A stretch of 64,000 bases of DNA from Antedon mediterranea. Lineage: Eukaryota; Echinodermata; Crinoidea; Comatulida; Antedonidae. The stretch covers positions 7,286,312 to 7,350,311 of the forward strand of contig NC_092675.1 of the NCBI RefSeq assembly GCF_964355755.1, in the 5' to 3' direction. The notes beneath the pieces were generated by a model, which was given only the letters and a program-made list of their open reading frames with translations, had not been told where the DNA came from and did no database searches. Of this stretch, positions 25,115-34,344 are shown piece by piece. The position numbers and the translations under genes are program-made. The number at the start of each line of letters is the position of its first letter. Within the stretch, counting starts at the first letter, position 1.

Positions 25115-25227
25115 ATCTTTGTTCTAGTTCATTACATTCATATACGATGACTATTTTGAACATTAAACGTTTTTCATTAAGCGAATAATAATAATTATGT
25201 TTTTAACATACGCTTACTAGGTAAAAG

Positions 25228-25468
25228 GCAAACTCCTATCCAATTTCATAGCACTTAATGGATACTCGGGACCTAATTTACAGAGAACTTCTACCTTCTT
25301 GGCTGACGAAGATGAAATTAAAGTATCGTGAATATTCGGATACAAAATATGGTACTAGACGATAAATTGGTGATCTCTCTTAGCTTTACTGTTTGTTTTA
25401 TTTTATTCTCTAATACTTTCGTTTTTATATAAATTAGAAAAATATAATTGTTGCTTCTAACTTTGTAG
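25228..25468 (+). promoter_or_regulatory. Conserved 5' flank of receptor B
   Basis: Shared with A, C and D (TTGGCTGACGAAGATGAAAT core). It ends at a possible 3' splice site CTTTGTAG (25461-25468), 42 nt before the ATG, suggesting a leader exon upstream. No TATA box I would defend. Confidence 0.45.
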
Positions 25469-25509
25469 TTCACAGAAGAAATTTAACAGCAACTGAATTG
25501 TTGTTGAAG

Positions 25510-25997
25510 ATGTCAACGTTTAAGGAAGAAATATATACCGAATCTTCAACTGTGTTTTCTGCTTTAGAAATCGGAACTTACAAATCTGAGAATGTTACCG
25601 ACCTGAAGAGCAGAAGTCTTTCGCTAAACTCAAGCAATTCACTGAGCGAAAGCTACTACTACTACTACTACTACGACTATTCAAATGATGACACTTTGTA
25701 TCGTGTTCTCACGTGGTGTATTTACACGACAGCGTTTGTGACGGGATGTTGTGGAAACATTCTTGTGTTGTTTTCGATACATCGATGTCGCCAGTTGAAA
25801 GGTGTGCCAGCAATGCTACTGGTCAGTCTTGCTGTTGCTGATTTCCTAGTATGTCTTATCATCGTACCAGCTGAGATGTATGTGTTTTATACAACCGAGT
25901 TTCACTTGGGACCGTTTGTCTGCAAGTTTCTTACTTTACTGCACCAGTTGGTGTTCGCTTGTTCTTCGTTCACACTAACACTTATCAGCATTGAGAG
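25510..25997 (+). CDS. Receptor B, exon 1: N-terminus to TM3 of class A GPCR
   Basis: First exon of a 393-aa receptor (exons 25510-25997, 26695-26818, 28296-28556, 33394-33702). The open frame extends upstream only through TTG codons, so the first ATG at 25510 is the start, matching the start of receptor D (MSTFxEEIYTE). The N-terminus has sequons at N28 and N40 and a run of seven tyrosines (Y49-Y55) then D-Y-S-N-D-D, encoded by a TAC trinucleotide repeat. TM1 to TM3 are almost identical to A, including the GN of TM1, LAVAD of TM2 and the TM3 cysteine. Donor is AG|GTAGGT in the same codon as the paralogs. Ligand unknown; probably a peptide, by general resemblance only. Confidence 0.9.
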
Positions 25998-26430
25998 GTA
26001 GGTATACTTCATACTTATTATTACTGCGTTCTGTTTCCATACCGGTACAGTTCTTCACTTTTTGTATTTTTTTTTTATTATTTTATTTTGTACGCATCAA
26101 CAGCAACAAACTCGCCAATTACATGATAGATAAACTATGCTTGTTTGGTCGTTTGTTAACATAATTAACACTAAAGTAGGTGTGTTTATAAAAGCCATAT
26201 AAAAATAACATTTAATATAATATTAATAAAAACTAAATGTTACCATTTTAATCAATGTGAATTAAATTTAGGCCTTGGCTAGGGCTACCTTGTATTTGAT
26301 TCAAATGACAGGAATCTATTTAGAAATTATATAAAACAAATAATGAATGTTTTATATTCATATAATAGTAGAAATAATGGCATTTGGTAAATGATGAAAG
26401 GTTAAATGTTAACTTTTTTTAAACATGAAA

Positions 26431-26666
26431 CATGCTTAACAGAACATTAATCCAGTCAGCCATTGTGTAATCATATTTCATTAATATACAAATAATGGAT
26501 GTTTGCGAGTGTAATGGTACAAATAATGGCATAAGGTGATATATAACCTTTCATCATTCACCTTATGCCATTATTTGTACCATTACACTCATAAACATTC
26601 ATTATTTGTATATTAATGTAATATGATTACACAATGGCTGACTGGATTAATGTTCTGTTGAACATG
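26431..26666. repeat. Long hairpin (109-bp arms) before exon 2 of B
   Basis: Left arm 26431-26539 and right arm 26558-26666 are inverted repeats with few mismatches, with an 18-nt loop. Landmarks are TGGTACAAATAATGGCATAA in the left arm and its reverse complement TTATGCCATTATTTGTACCA in the right. The structure ends 28 nt before the exon 2 acceptor. Absent from receptor A. Confidence 0.92.
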
Positions 26667-26694
26667 TTTTTATAGTTAATCATGTCTTCTTAAG

Positions 26695-26818
26695 GTTATA
26701 TGTTGTCAAATATCCCCTTCATGCAAGATCCGTTATCACAACAAGACGTGCTCGGTTTGTTATTGCCGGAGTATGGCTGTCTGCGGCGTTATGCGCAGTA
26801 CCAAACACATACAGGCAG
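26695..26818 (+). CDS. Receptor B, exon 2: ICL2 and TM4
   Basis: A 124-nt exon between CTTAAG|G and CAG|GTAATG. It completes Arg of the E-R-L triplet and encodes ICL2 and TM4 with its Trp. The acceptor lies only 28 nt after the end of a very long hairpin (26431-26666), so this exon's recognition may be affected by RNA structure. Confidence 0.88.
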
Positions 26819-26839
26819 GTAATGTCAATAATATTAAAA

Positions 26840-27670
26840 CATTTTTCCGTCGGTTACCGTTATTGAAATGTTTGATATTCATAAAATTAAACCTACAACT
26901 AACCTGTTTCACAGTGTCTTAGATGATCAATACTATTTTAACGTATAGTGTTTATTGTTTGGTGGAGGTGGGGATGCGGATTTAATTTGAGGGAGGTGCT
27001 TATTGGAGAGATACGTTTAATATGTTAGTATTAATAATATGGTAACATATATAAATACAATCCTCTAGTAGTAGTGGTAAAAAAGAATAACAAATACTTG
27101 GTAAATTGTAGATAACAGTCCGATGAAATCTACAACAAATAGTATAATTTTGTTATAAATATAATACAATATGTGTGTATGAATGTGGATGGGCGGTAAT
27201 TAGATGGTTGGGAGGGTGGGTATGAGGGTCAGCGATAATTATTTTAAGTGATGTTTTATTTTTTACCTAATTGGTATAATTAATACATTATTCCGCGACA
27301 CAGTGGGCCATTTTGACAAAGATGGAAGACGTTTTAGACGGCTTGCAACATGGGCAGAAGTATCCCAGGTCTTAACAAAACAGATAGCGCACATCAGTAG
27401 CCTATACAGTCCTGGCATCTTACTCAACAACTCGGCTATCGGGGTTTTACTCTATTTCAAACAAGAGCTCTTATCATCAGGTCTCCCGATGTAATTGTAT
27501 ATACTTATTCCCCACAATATACTCCTATGCTTCATGAATATATTTAATTTAATCTTTATTTTAACTATACCGTACCTTCACACGCGCGGACAGAAAATAA
27601 ACAAAAAACTTAAATGGATATCGCCACCAACGGCCAACTTAATTAAAACCAGGAAGTTGCAAGGTGAACT
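26840..27670 (+). repeat. Dispersed repeat R2, B intron 2
   Basis: From TCGGTTACCGTTATTGAAAT to CCACCAACGGCCAACTTAAT; interior AGTGTTTATTGTTTGG, GGAGGTGGGGATG and TTCACACGCGCGG. Related copies in C, and twice in D (introns 2 and 3). Non-coding; the 63-codon frame inside is not conserved in D. Confidence 0.75.
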
Positions 27671-27849
27671 TTAGTACTTTAGTCCATGGGACCGGGATTT
27701 AGCTAAACTAGCCATATATTATTATTATCTTGTATTGACAACTGGGGATAACAGTGTCCAACATGGCATACAAATAGTAGGCGATACAAGCAAGAAAATA
27801 GCAATAAAAAAACTTAAATAATATTTTCACTAACTTTAAGAATTATATA

Positions 27850-27950
27850 CATGGCTGCAGTCGCGTGCACAAATTTGAGTTAGTGTTTACCGACCGACCG
27901 ACATAGTGAGCTGTAGAGTCGCGTTTGCACGCACGCATGAAATTTTAGAC
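27850..27950. repeat. GACC-repeat element, copy in B intron 2
   Basis: GGCTGCAGTCGCGTGCAC ... GTGTTTACCGACCGACCGAC ... GAGCTGTAGAGTCGCG and CACGCACG. TGCAGTCGCGTGC at the left is inverted relative to the GCACGCGACT right end best seen at 58,690. Confidence 0.7.
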
Positions 27951-28295
27951 ACAAATTGCAAGAAAAGATTTTTGTTGATGAAATGTCTTCTTTAGACCCT
28001 GCTGAACACCATTTTAATTATGCAAATTAAGCTACTTCCCAATGTTAAAAAATGTCTTAACGTTGATAGTTGTGTTCTGTATGGCCAAAAGAACCTATTT
28101 CATATAAAAGACCTTTTTTGCAATTACTTTGATTTAAAAGTCTAATTCCCATGGACATATTAGGGCTTTCGTACAAGCGTTCAAATCATTTTTCTTCTTT
28201 ATCACTGTTTCTTTCCAAGCATTCTTTTCATTTTCCATGCTGTTTTTCTTTCATTTTATTCCTACTACTATTATTATTATTATCTTTCTAAATAG

Positions 28296-28556
28296 ATATA
28301 TCAAAGGCATGAGTGGGGCATATACAGATGGACAACGTGTAGCCCAAGCGTGATAGAACCTTGGAATAAAATGAACGCCATGTTTGACTTCTTGGTGAAA
28401 TTTATCGTTCCGGTACTTATCATGGGAGTATCTTACGCAATTGTTACTGTCACTCTATACAAGAGCACTAGACAGAGTAGGCGGTTACAAGGTATAGAGA
28501 TGTCAAATAACGGGATCAGTGAGTCTGCAGAGCGACATCAGGCTGACAAAAAACAG
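28296..28556 (+). CDS. Receptor B, exon 3: ECL2, TM5, short ICL3
   Basis: 87 codons between TAAATAG|ATA and AACAG|GTATGA, phase 0. It has the ECL2 cysteine in RWATCSPS, TM5 with its Pro (FIVPVLIMGVSYAI) and a short ICL3. It lacks the 24-residue insert of receptor A. Confidence 0.88.
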
Positions 28557-28799
28557 GTATGACTCGTAACAGTCATAACTGAGTAACAATGCTCGGTACC
28601 TATTTCCTAAATAAACACTCTAAATATCTCTCTTCAAAATATAATAAAAACAATATTTACCTTTCATTAAAAAAATCCGTAGGATAGAGCTGTGTGAGTA
28701 CTCAAAACAGAGCATTACCTGTTACGCACAAACTGTGACTGAACAGCTGACAATAGTATATTTATACGCGCTTCATATTTTGTAATTCACCGTCGTGGC

Positions 28800-29942
28800 G
28801 TCATTAATCAGCATATCTATATATAAATGTACGTAAGGGCAAAATTCGGTAAATCGCGCGTTACTACTAGAATATTTACTCGATGGTATATAAGGTTGTT
28901 CGTACTTTCGGTACTGATTTTAACCACCTGATTTTAACCAACTAATTAAATTCTGTTAGACAATTAAAACGAATTTACGTTCAAAGATTTGCCCCAAATA
29001 CGGTTGTTTTCCGATCGCGGTATACACTGTCTAATAGATGTCTATCTTGAAAAATACCCGCACACAATAATACGAGGATGCTTTACATTTACCTATCTCC
29101 TTGTACGATAATTGTTTTTAATAGCTGAAAATCGAACAGCTCGAGTACAGCATCATAATGTTGAAGCCGATTTACTTTTAAGAATACTATTTTGATTTAA
29201 TATACCTACGTTTATATAAATGTATTGATTTGCGATGAATAGAACATTCCAATCTCTCATTCTCTCCCAGTATAGTAGTTTGGTTTAACACAAGTAGGTA
29301 CATTTATAGGCCCTTGGGAGATCGACCTAAAACCTTTACATATTGTATTGTAATATTTTGACAATACTGTAAATACGTATTAACCATTTTTGGTCGCCAT
29401 TTCTTACTATGAGGGTACTGTTAGAAATAAACATATATACAAATAAATGTATTACAGTGTGGGTACTGTTAGATATATACGCATAATATACAAATACATT
29501 TTATTACTGACAGTTGCTCTCAACGTTTGTATTAATTAATAATTACAAAAAATATAAACGTACTTTACTATTTCAATCGACTATGACAGTGACAGAAAGT
29601 ATAAATCGCAAATGTTCCACTGTAGTTAGTGGTATATTATTTATAGGCCAATAAAACATGAAAACATATTTCGTTACTGAGTGGATAAAGAATATAGGCC
29701 TATTTAAAATTGTTCCTCTACCCATCCTCTTCCCCATCCCTCAACCCTAATGTTACATACAAAACAAACATTGGGTTTGTTTAAATAAGTGTAAATAAAA
29801 GTTTGGACTCATTTTGTGACAAGTTTCTTTTTCGGAAGTAATTTCCAGGGTGCTAATTTTAGTTGAGTACATAAATCATCGGTACGTACATGTGAAGTCA
29901 CCTGTTTTTTACGCTGAAATTACTGTGTATTCGAGAACCATC
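28800..29942 (+). repeat. Dispersed repeat R1, B intron 3
   Basis: Starts TATCTATATATAAATGTACG and ends GTGTATTCGAGAACCATCTA, where a LINE remnant joins. No coding potential. Confidence 0.8.
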
Positions 29943-29944
29943 TA

Positions 29945-30300
29945 GTTTATAATAATTTAGGTATTTGTATAGTGCCAGTATCAACTAAACCGAAGTAAAA
30001 ATCAAAGGCGCTTGTATTAGATTTTAAAAAGATGCGTTGTAAGTTCTTTTTAAAAAATAGCAATAGATGTTGATTTAGAAATATGTCGAGGGAAAGAATT
30101 CCAAAGAGAAGCAGCAGAGAACACAAAAGACCTTTGTCCACAGGTGTTTTTTTTAGAAAAAACCAGTAGGTTTTGATCAGCTGAAAGAAGACAAGCAAGA
30201 GGGGTGTAGGAGGAAATAATATTAAGAAGGATGCGTGCAGCAGTGTTCTGGAGACGTTGAAGTTGATTCAACCAAGATTTCGGTAGGGCAAAGAAAAGGG
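29945..30300 (-). mobile_element. LINE remnant: end of RT ORF, with internal deletion
   Basis: Minus-strand translation in two frames reads NQLQRLQNTAARIL, then SSYTPLACLLSADQNLLV, then AASLWNSFPRHISKS, followed after a frameshift by a KKNLQRIFL-like tail. These are the C-terminal landmarks of non-LTR retrotransposon reverse transcriptases. About 150 bp present in the D copy are deleted here. Dead. Confidence 0.8.
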
Positions 30301-30399
30301 GGTTGCAATAGTCAAGGCGAGAAGTGACTGAGTGACTGATGTATTAATGTTGCGTGATCATCTTGAGAGAACGAAGCTCATTGTATTAACTTATTTAAA

Positions 30400-30725
30400 A
30401 ACAAGGTGACCAGTTAGCTCAATCGACTGAGCGTCATGTTAACAACACAATGTTGTGAGTTCGATTCCCACGCTGGTTTTGGAATAGAGTTAAGGCTATG
30501 CGAGCTAGTGTTTGGGGTTCACAGAATTATACGTCTCCCTTTCCATCACATCATGAGGCAGCAACATCAATGCATCTGATTTCATGGAAACGATCCAAAT
30601 GCTGTGGCGGGGACTTAGTACTGAGGCAGCGAGAGCACACCATAACATCTTTTTTTTCTTCTTTTTTTTTTGGCTTATGCCACCTCCTTCGATCTCGTAA
30701 ATTGTTTAGCGCCCTCAATTTTAGA
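30400..30725 (+). mobile_element. tRNA-derived SINE candidate, B intron 3
   Basis: The head at 30408-30479 has a 7-bp acceptor stem (GACCAGT with GCTGGTT, two wobble pairs), an A-box-like TAGCTCAATCGACTGAGC and a B box GAGTTCGATTCCC; the anticodon position would read AAC, but the anticodon stem is poor. A body follows to about 30,725. Also in C and D, so the insertion predates those duplications. Confidence 0.6.
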
Positions 30726-31590
30726 ACAGTCAGAAAATTATGAATAAATATTATAGAACATATGTAAAGATGCAGATGTCTAGACCAACTTCGAAGTTAG
30801 ACTAATCCGCCGTCGGGCTAGGCTGGGCATATGAAGCCGAGTTTTTATTGTACAGAGCCACACCTCAAACTTTGAAGTCGCATTTGGATATTAAATTTAG
30901 ATTTGTTATAAAACAGCAACAATCATTACGCCTGTGATTCCCCTTATTCCACGATTATTTACCTCCGCTAAGGAGGTATGTAATCGACTTGTTTGTTAGC
31001 ACGATTACTCAAAAAGTAATTACAAGATAAATATGTGGTCAAGGACCACTCCATTAAATTGTGGATGCAATCCGTATCACGGTCCCAATTCTGGACCACT
31101 TGCTAGTGTTAAAAGATAGGACAAAATTTTCAATAGTCGACGAGCAGCCTTAAAGTAATAAGTAAATTGAAATTGCATTTTCTCGAGAACTACTTGTCCA
31201 AATAATTTCATTTTTGTACAAGAGGCAAGAGTTATAATTTATGATTTGTAATTTTAAAACATAATTTGATTTAATTTACAGGTTTTTTGATACAAGTATT
31301 TTTTAAAAACCTATTTCTTTTCAAATTCACTCGTTTGTTTTTGGCGTTGCTGTTCTATTGTTAGTCAACGGAATATATTGTTAGTTGAAAGGCTGGTTAC
31401 ATAACCATTACACCAAATTCGCATACACATGCTTCTGGCGAAATTAGCCTAAATCACACATAGGAAAAAATTCTTACTAAATTGCAGATCCAAATAGTTT
31501 ATCTAAAACAATAGGCTATTGTATACGACTTCCTGATGACTCACTTCTATTAAGCACTATGAGACAACTGTGTCACTTATGTTTTATATT

Positions 31591-31646
31591 TCACCTGAAG
31601 AGTGCGGCCAGCTACATGCTGGTCGTACGAAACAAATGTGTAGTGA
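31591..31646 (+). ncRNA. Hammerhead ribozyme fold, B intron 3
   Basis: Core CTGAAGA (31595-31601) and GAA (31629-31631) flank an 11-bp stem II (GTGCGGCCAGC with GCTGGTCGTAC, two G-U) and loop TACAT. Stem III is 3 bp (ACA/TGT) with loop AATG, as in Penelope-like elements and retrozymes. The cleavage triplet is GTA, cut after 31642. Stem I is CAC/GTG plus T-A (4 bp). All core positions fit the type I consensus. Confidence 0.72.
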
Positions 31647-31900
31647 TTAAAACAATGAAGTAACCAAGTTTTCTGCTGTTATTTTATTTATTTAAGCTCT
31701 ACCTTGGTATTGAGCACTCTATCCTAACGGTCTGATAATTTCAACCTGTATATATATATATGTATATGATTTGTATATAAATCCGAAGGCAAATTACTGA
31801 ACAAATGATAATGCTGTAGGTATCAGTAGCTGGATCTCAAATGAGATACAAAAAAAAGCGAAAAGCTAAATCAAAACGATAAAGTAAAACAGCCAGAAAA

Positions 31901-31940
31901 GTTAGCAGAGCTTTCGGGAAACACTAGCCCTTCATCAGTG
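31901..31940 (-). ncRNA. Degenerate hammerhead-like motif, minus strand, B
   Basis: On the minus strand CTGATGA, a weak stem II (GGG/CCC), CGAAA, stem III AGC/GCT with loop TCT, and cleavage triplet CTA. No stem I is visible, so it is probably inactive. Resembles a Penelope-like element terminus. Same in C at 45,748-45,787. Confidence 0.5.
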
Positions 31941-32199
31941 CAAGTGTATATAAATCAATTAAGCGAGAGGTTGCAGGATCGAATCCCGCAAGAGACATTT
32001 TTTCATACTAACTAAAAAATACGGAACTTTCACCAATAAGCTTTGCTCGACACGATTATGAGATCATGTTTCGAATATGAGCACTGTTTCTATAATTTAC
32101 AGTATGATTTATATATAATAATATATATATACAAATCAGGCAAAGAACATTAATTCTAAACCGCCCGGTGATATACTGAAATTTAATTAATTAATTTAA

Positions 32200-32519
32200 A
32201 ACGATAAAGATGAGGAAATCTGTGAGAATGAGAAAAAGTCGCCCCAACCGAGACTCAAACTCGGACCGCCTGCTTGATATGCAGATGTCCTAACCATTAG
32301 ACCACTGGGGCTTTCATGGTATTGTTCGAACTCGATTGGATAGCGACTCTTTAACATTCTCGGCGTGGTACGGCGGAACAGCACTAGTCTTCAGTTGTAC
32401 GCACGCGCACCAGAGATCAAATTGATACGCCCTCATCTTACAAGCAGGCGGTCCGAGTTCGAGTCTCGGTTGGGGCGACTTTTTCTCATTCTCACAGATT
32501 TCCTCATCTTTATCGTTTC
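32200..32519. repeat. Inverted SINE pair with ~77-bp arms, B intron 3
   Basis: Arm 32,200-32,276 and arm 32,443-32,519 are inverted copies with one mismatch (CAAACTCGG against the complement of GAGTTCGAG). The intervening 165 bp hold the 5' half of the tRNA-like head on the minus strand. Same in C at 46,047-46,366. Confidence 0.85.
32241..32311 (-). repeat. tRNA-like cloverleaf (SINE head), minus strand, B
   Basis: Acceptor GCCCCAG/TTGGGGC, anticodon stem TCTGC/GCAGG, T stem CCGAG/CTCGG with loop TTTGAGT; the anticodon would read ATC. The tail GACTTTTTCTCATTCTCACA is shared with a second, inverted half copy at 32,444-32,519, so it is a SINE rather than a tRNA gene. Confidence 0.65.
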
Positions 32520-33044
32520 AAAATAATAATATATATATATATATATATATCTATATTTTCCCAGAGAAATCTTTTGTAGGAGAATTTTACAGTAGGCGGA
32601 GGTATAAACTCTCGGAGTGGCTTTCTAGATTTTATACTTGGTACTGCTTTATTTATACTGCAGTATTTAAGACAGGCTCTAATTTCAGATAATGTTCCTG
32701 TTTCTTCGTGTATTTGTTCAATGGGTTTGTTGTATAAGATTGGTATACTTCTGAAGTGATTTTTTTGTGAAATCCTCTCTCATTGGCTGTTTGCTCTTGG
32801 GCGATTTTTATCCAAAATTTGAAATTTAAATCAGTTGAAATGAAATAATAATATTGAAAAAAATATAAATATTGAAAAAAGAAAATTCACATAAATACAT
32901 TTTTTAAGAAAATAAAATGTTAATAAGAGTTATATGGCCCTGATCAAGTTGAGGGTAAAAGGTTAAATGTTTTGTGTGGATCAACTATTATGTGATGTTT
33001 TTCAACACTTCTTCCAATCCTTGCTTGCGTGATACCAAAGCTTT

Positions 33045-33144
33045 AAAAAATCCACTATAATTCCAGTACCCAAAAACAATAATACTAAGCAACTAAACGA
33101 TTTAAGACCAGTTGCTCTTACATCTCTAATAATGAAGAAAACAA
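33045..33144 (+). mobile_element. LINE reverse transcriptase fragment near exon 4 of B
   Basis: Frame reads STIIPVPKNNNTKQLNDLRP then VALTSLIMKK, the start of the RT domain in many non-LTR retrotransposons ('PVPKK...LNDYRPVALTS'). The frame stops soon after. Same strand as the gene, about 250 bp before the exon 4 acceptor. Confidence 0.82.
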
Positions 33145-33393
33145 GAAAAATATACTGTACGTAGTGTGGGTGTTACATATTATTCTTTTTAGGCTATAAT
33201 CGTTTTGGAGTTTTCTTGAAACTCACATAAATAAAACTGAAAAATAACTACCTCCTTCTACTGCCCCAATCCTGTTTATATCCCATTATTTCTTGATAAG
33301 TCTTCAATTTAGAATTAAAATATTTAAAATATCAACATCAATTTTCGTGTCACTGACTTAAAAACCTTTCTTTGTTGTTTTTTTTTAACTCAG

Positions 33394-33702
33394 GCAATCC
33401 TAATGATCTTCATCGTAGTATTGCTGTACATTTTAACATGGGGACCTTTCATGATATTTCAACTTCTGGGAAGGTTCGACGTCATCAACGTAACATATGA
33501 AGGACACATGAGGCTCACATACACATTAACGAGAATGTTAGGTATAGGAAATAGTTGTATTTATCCATTCCTCTATGTTTTCATGTCAAAAAGCTTTCGG
33601 TCGGCTATCAAGACCACATTGTGCTGTACCAAAACCACGGATGTCGTTACAAACAACATTGGACGCAGTGTGTCTGGTGGCTTAAACTCCTCTAGACGGT
33701 AA
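33394..33702 (+). CDS. Receptor B, exon 4: TM6-TM7, NPxxY changed to YPxxY
   Basis: Phase-0 exon after AACTCAG|GCA, stop TAA at 33700. It keeps the TWGP toggle of TM6 and the helix 8 Cys pair. The TM7 motif reads GNSCIYPFLY: the near-invariant Asn is Tyr (TAT at 33562-33564), where copy C has AAT. This is the only coding difference I see between B and C. The tail ends one residue after the shared SSR because one base is missing relative to receptor A. B may be impaired in activation, or the base may be a sequencing error. Confidence 0.88.
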   Translation, partial: AILMIFIVVLLYILTWGPFMIFQLLGRFDVINVTYEGHMRLTYTLTRMLGIGNSCIYPFLYVFMSKSFRSAIKTTLCCTKTTDVVTNNIGRSVSGGLNSSRR

Positions 33703-33841
33703 CTACTAGCTACAGCATATCACAGGTATCAGAAAATGGGATTAGACCTTGATTAAGCAAGAATAATAGATTGTCTTTCAAAATTAGACGAAAATCATAG
33801 AAATAAGTATGTTTTGACAAAACAAATCCATTTCAAAATTA

Positions 33842-33847
33842 AATAAA
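33842..33847 (+). terminator. Candidate poly(A) signal, receptor B
   Basis: AATAAA 140 nt after the stop codon. Receptor A has AATCAA at the homologous place, so A must use another signal. Weak evidence in AT-rich DNA. Confidence 0.3.
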
Positions 33848-34344
33848 AGATTTCTATTTAACAAATTTATTGATAAAATCAAATATGAAAAAAAAAGTGT
33901 TCGCATTATTCCAAATATCCATTTGCTACCAGATGCACAAACTTTTTCATCCATTTATTCAATCTGTTATTTGGAAATCTCTGGTACATAAAAAGTAGGC
34001 CTAAAAGTAACAAATAAGCTGTTTACCGGTAATGACTATTTACTACAAGACGACGCGCTCTTATCTCAGGATCGTATTCCACCTGAAAATCATCTTTGAC
34101 TTATATACGACGTTGTCTATAATCGTTTAGACTAAACCTTTTCACTTGAATTAAATCAACACATCGGGCCATATATCGATATTCTTTTTGATCGATCTTT
34201 TTCTTTCAAACAACTGTCACGGCTCCACCTATAGAGGGAGACCTTTAGAACCATCAAAGTATCCTAGAGGGAGACGTAACACTAAAAGTATGCTAGAGGG
34301 AGACATAACAGCCAAAGTATCCTCTACACGCTAGATCTATTGTA

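Larger units (their letters stand above)
30957..32630. mobile_element. 1.67-kb compound insertion in B, absent from D
   Basis: In D, CGATTATTT (62,566) runs directly into TTATACTTGTACTGC, while in B these are separated by this stretch. It contains a CCTCCGCTAAGGAGG start, a hammerhead ribozyme, a second hammerhead-like motif, a half tRNA (GGATCGAATCCCGC) and an inverted SINE pair. Same in C at 44,804-46,477. Confidence 0.7.

Noticed and set aside
25498-25509. Receptor B start four codons upstream (TTG)
   Set aside because: Not ATG. The ATG at 25510 matches the start of receptor D.
27303-27494. 63-codon frame in intron 2 of B and C
   Set aside because: Part of repeat R2; both D copies break the frame.
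30408-30479. A functional tRNA-Val gene
   Set aside because: Acceptor stem and B box fit but the anticodon stem has mismatches, and a SINE body follows.
32241-32311. A functional tRNA gene
   Set aside because: The cloverleaf is good, but it carries a SINE tail and an inverted half copy, and the anticodon would be ATC, unusual in animals.
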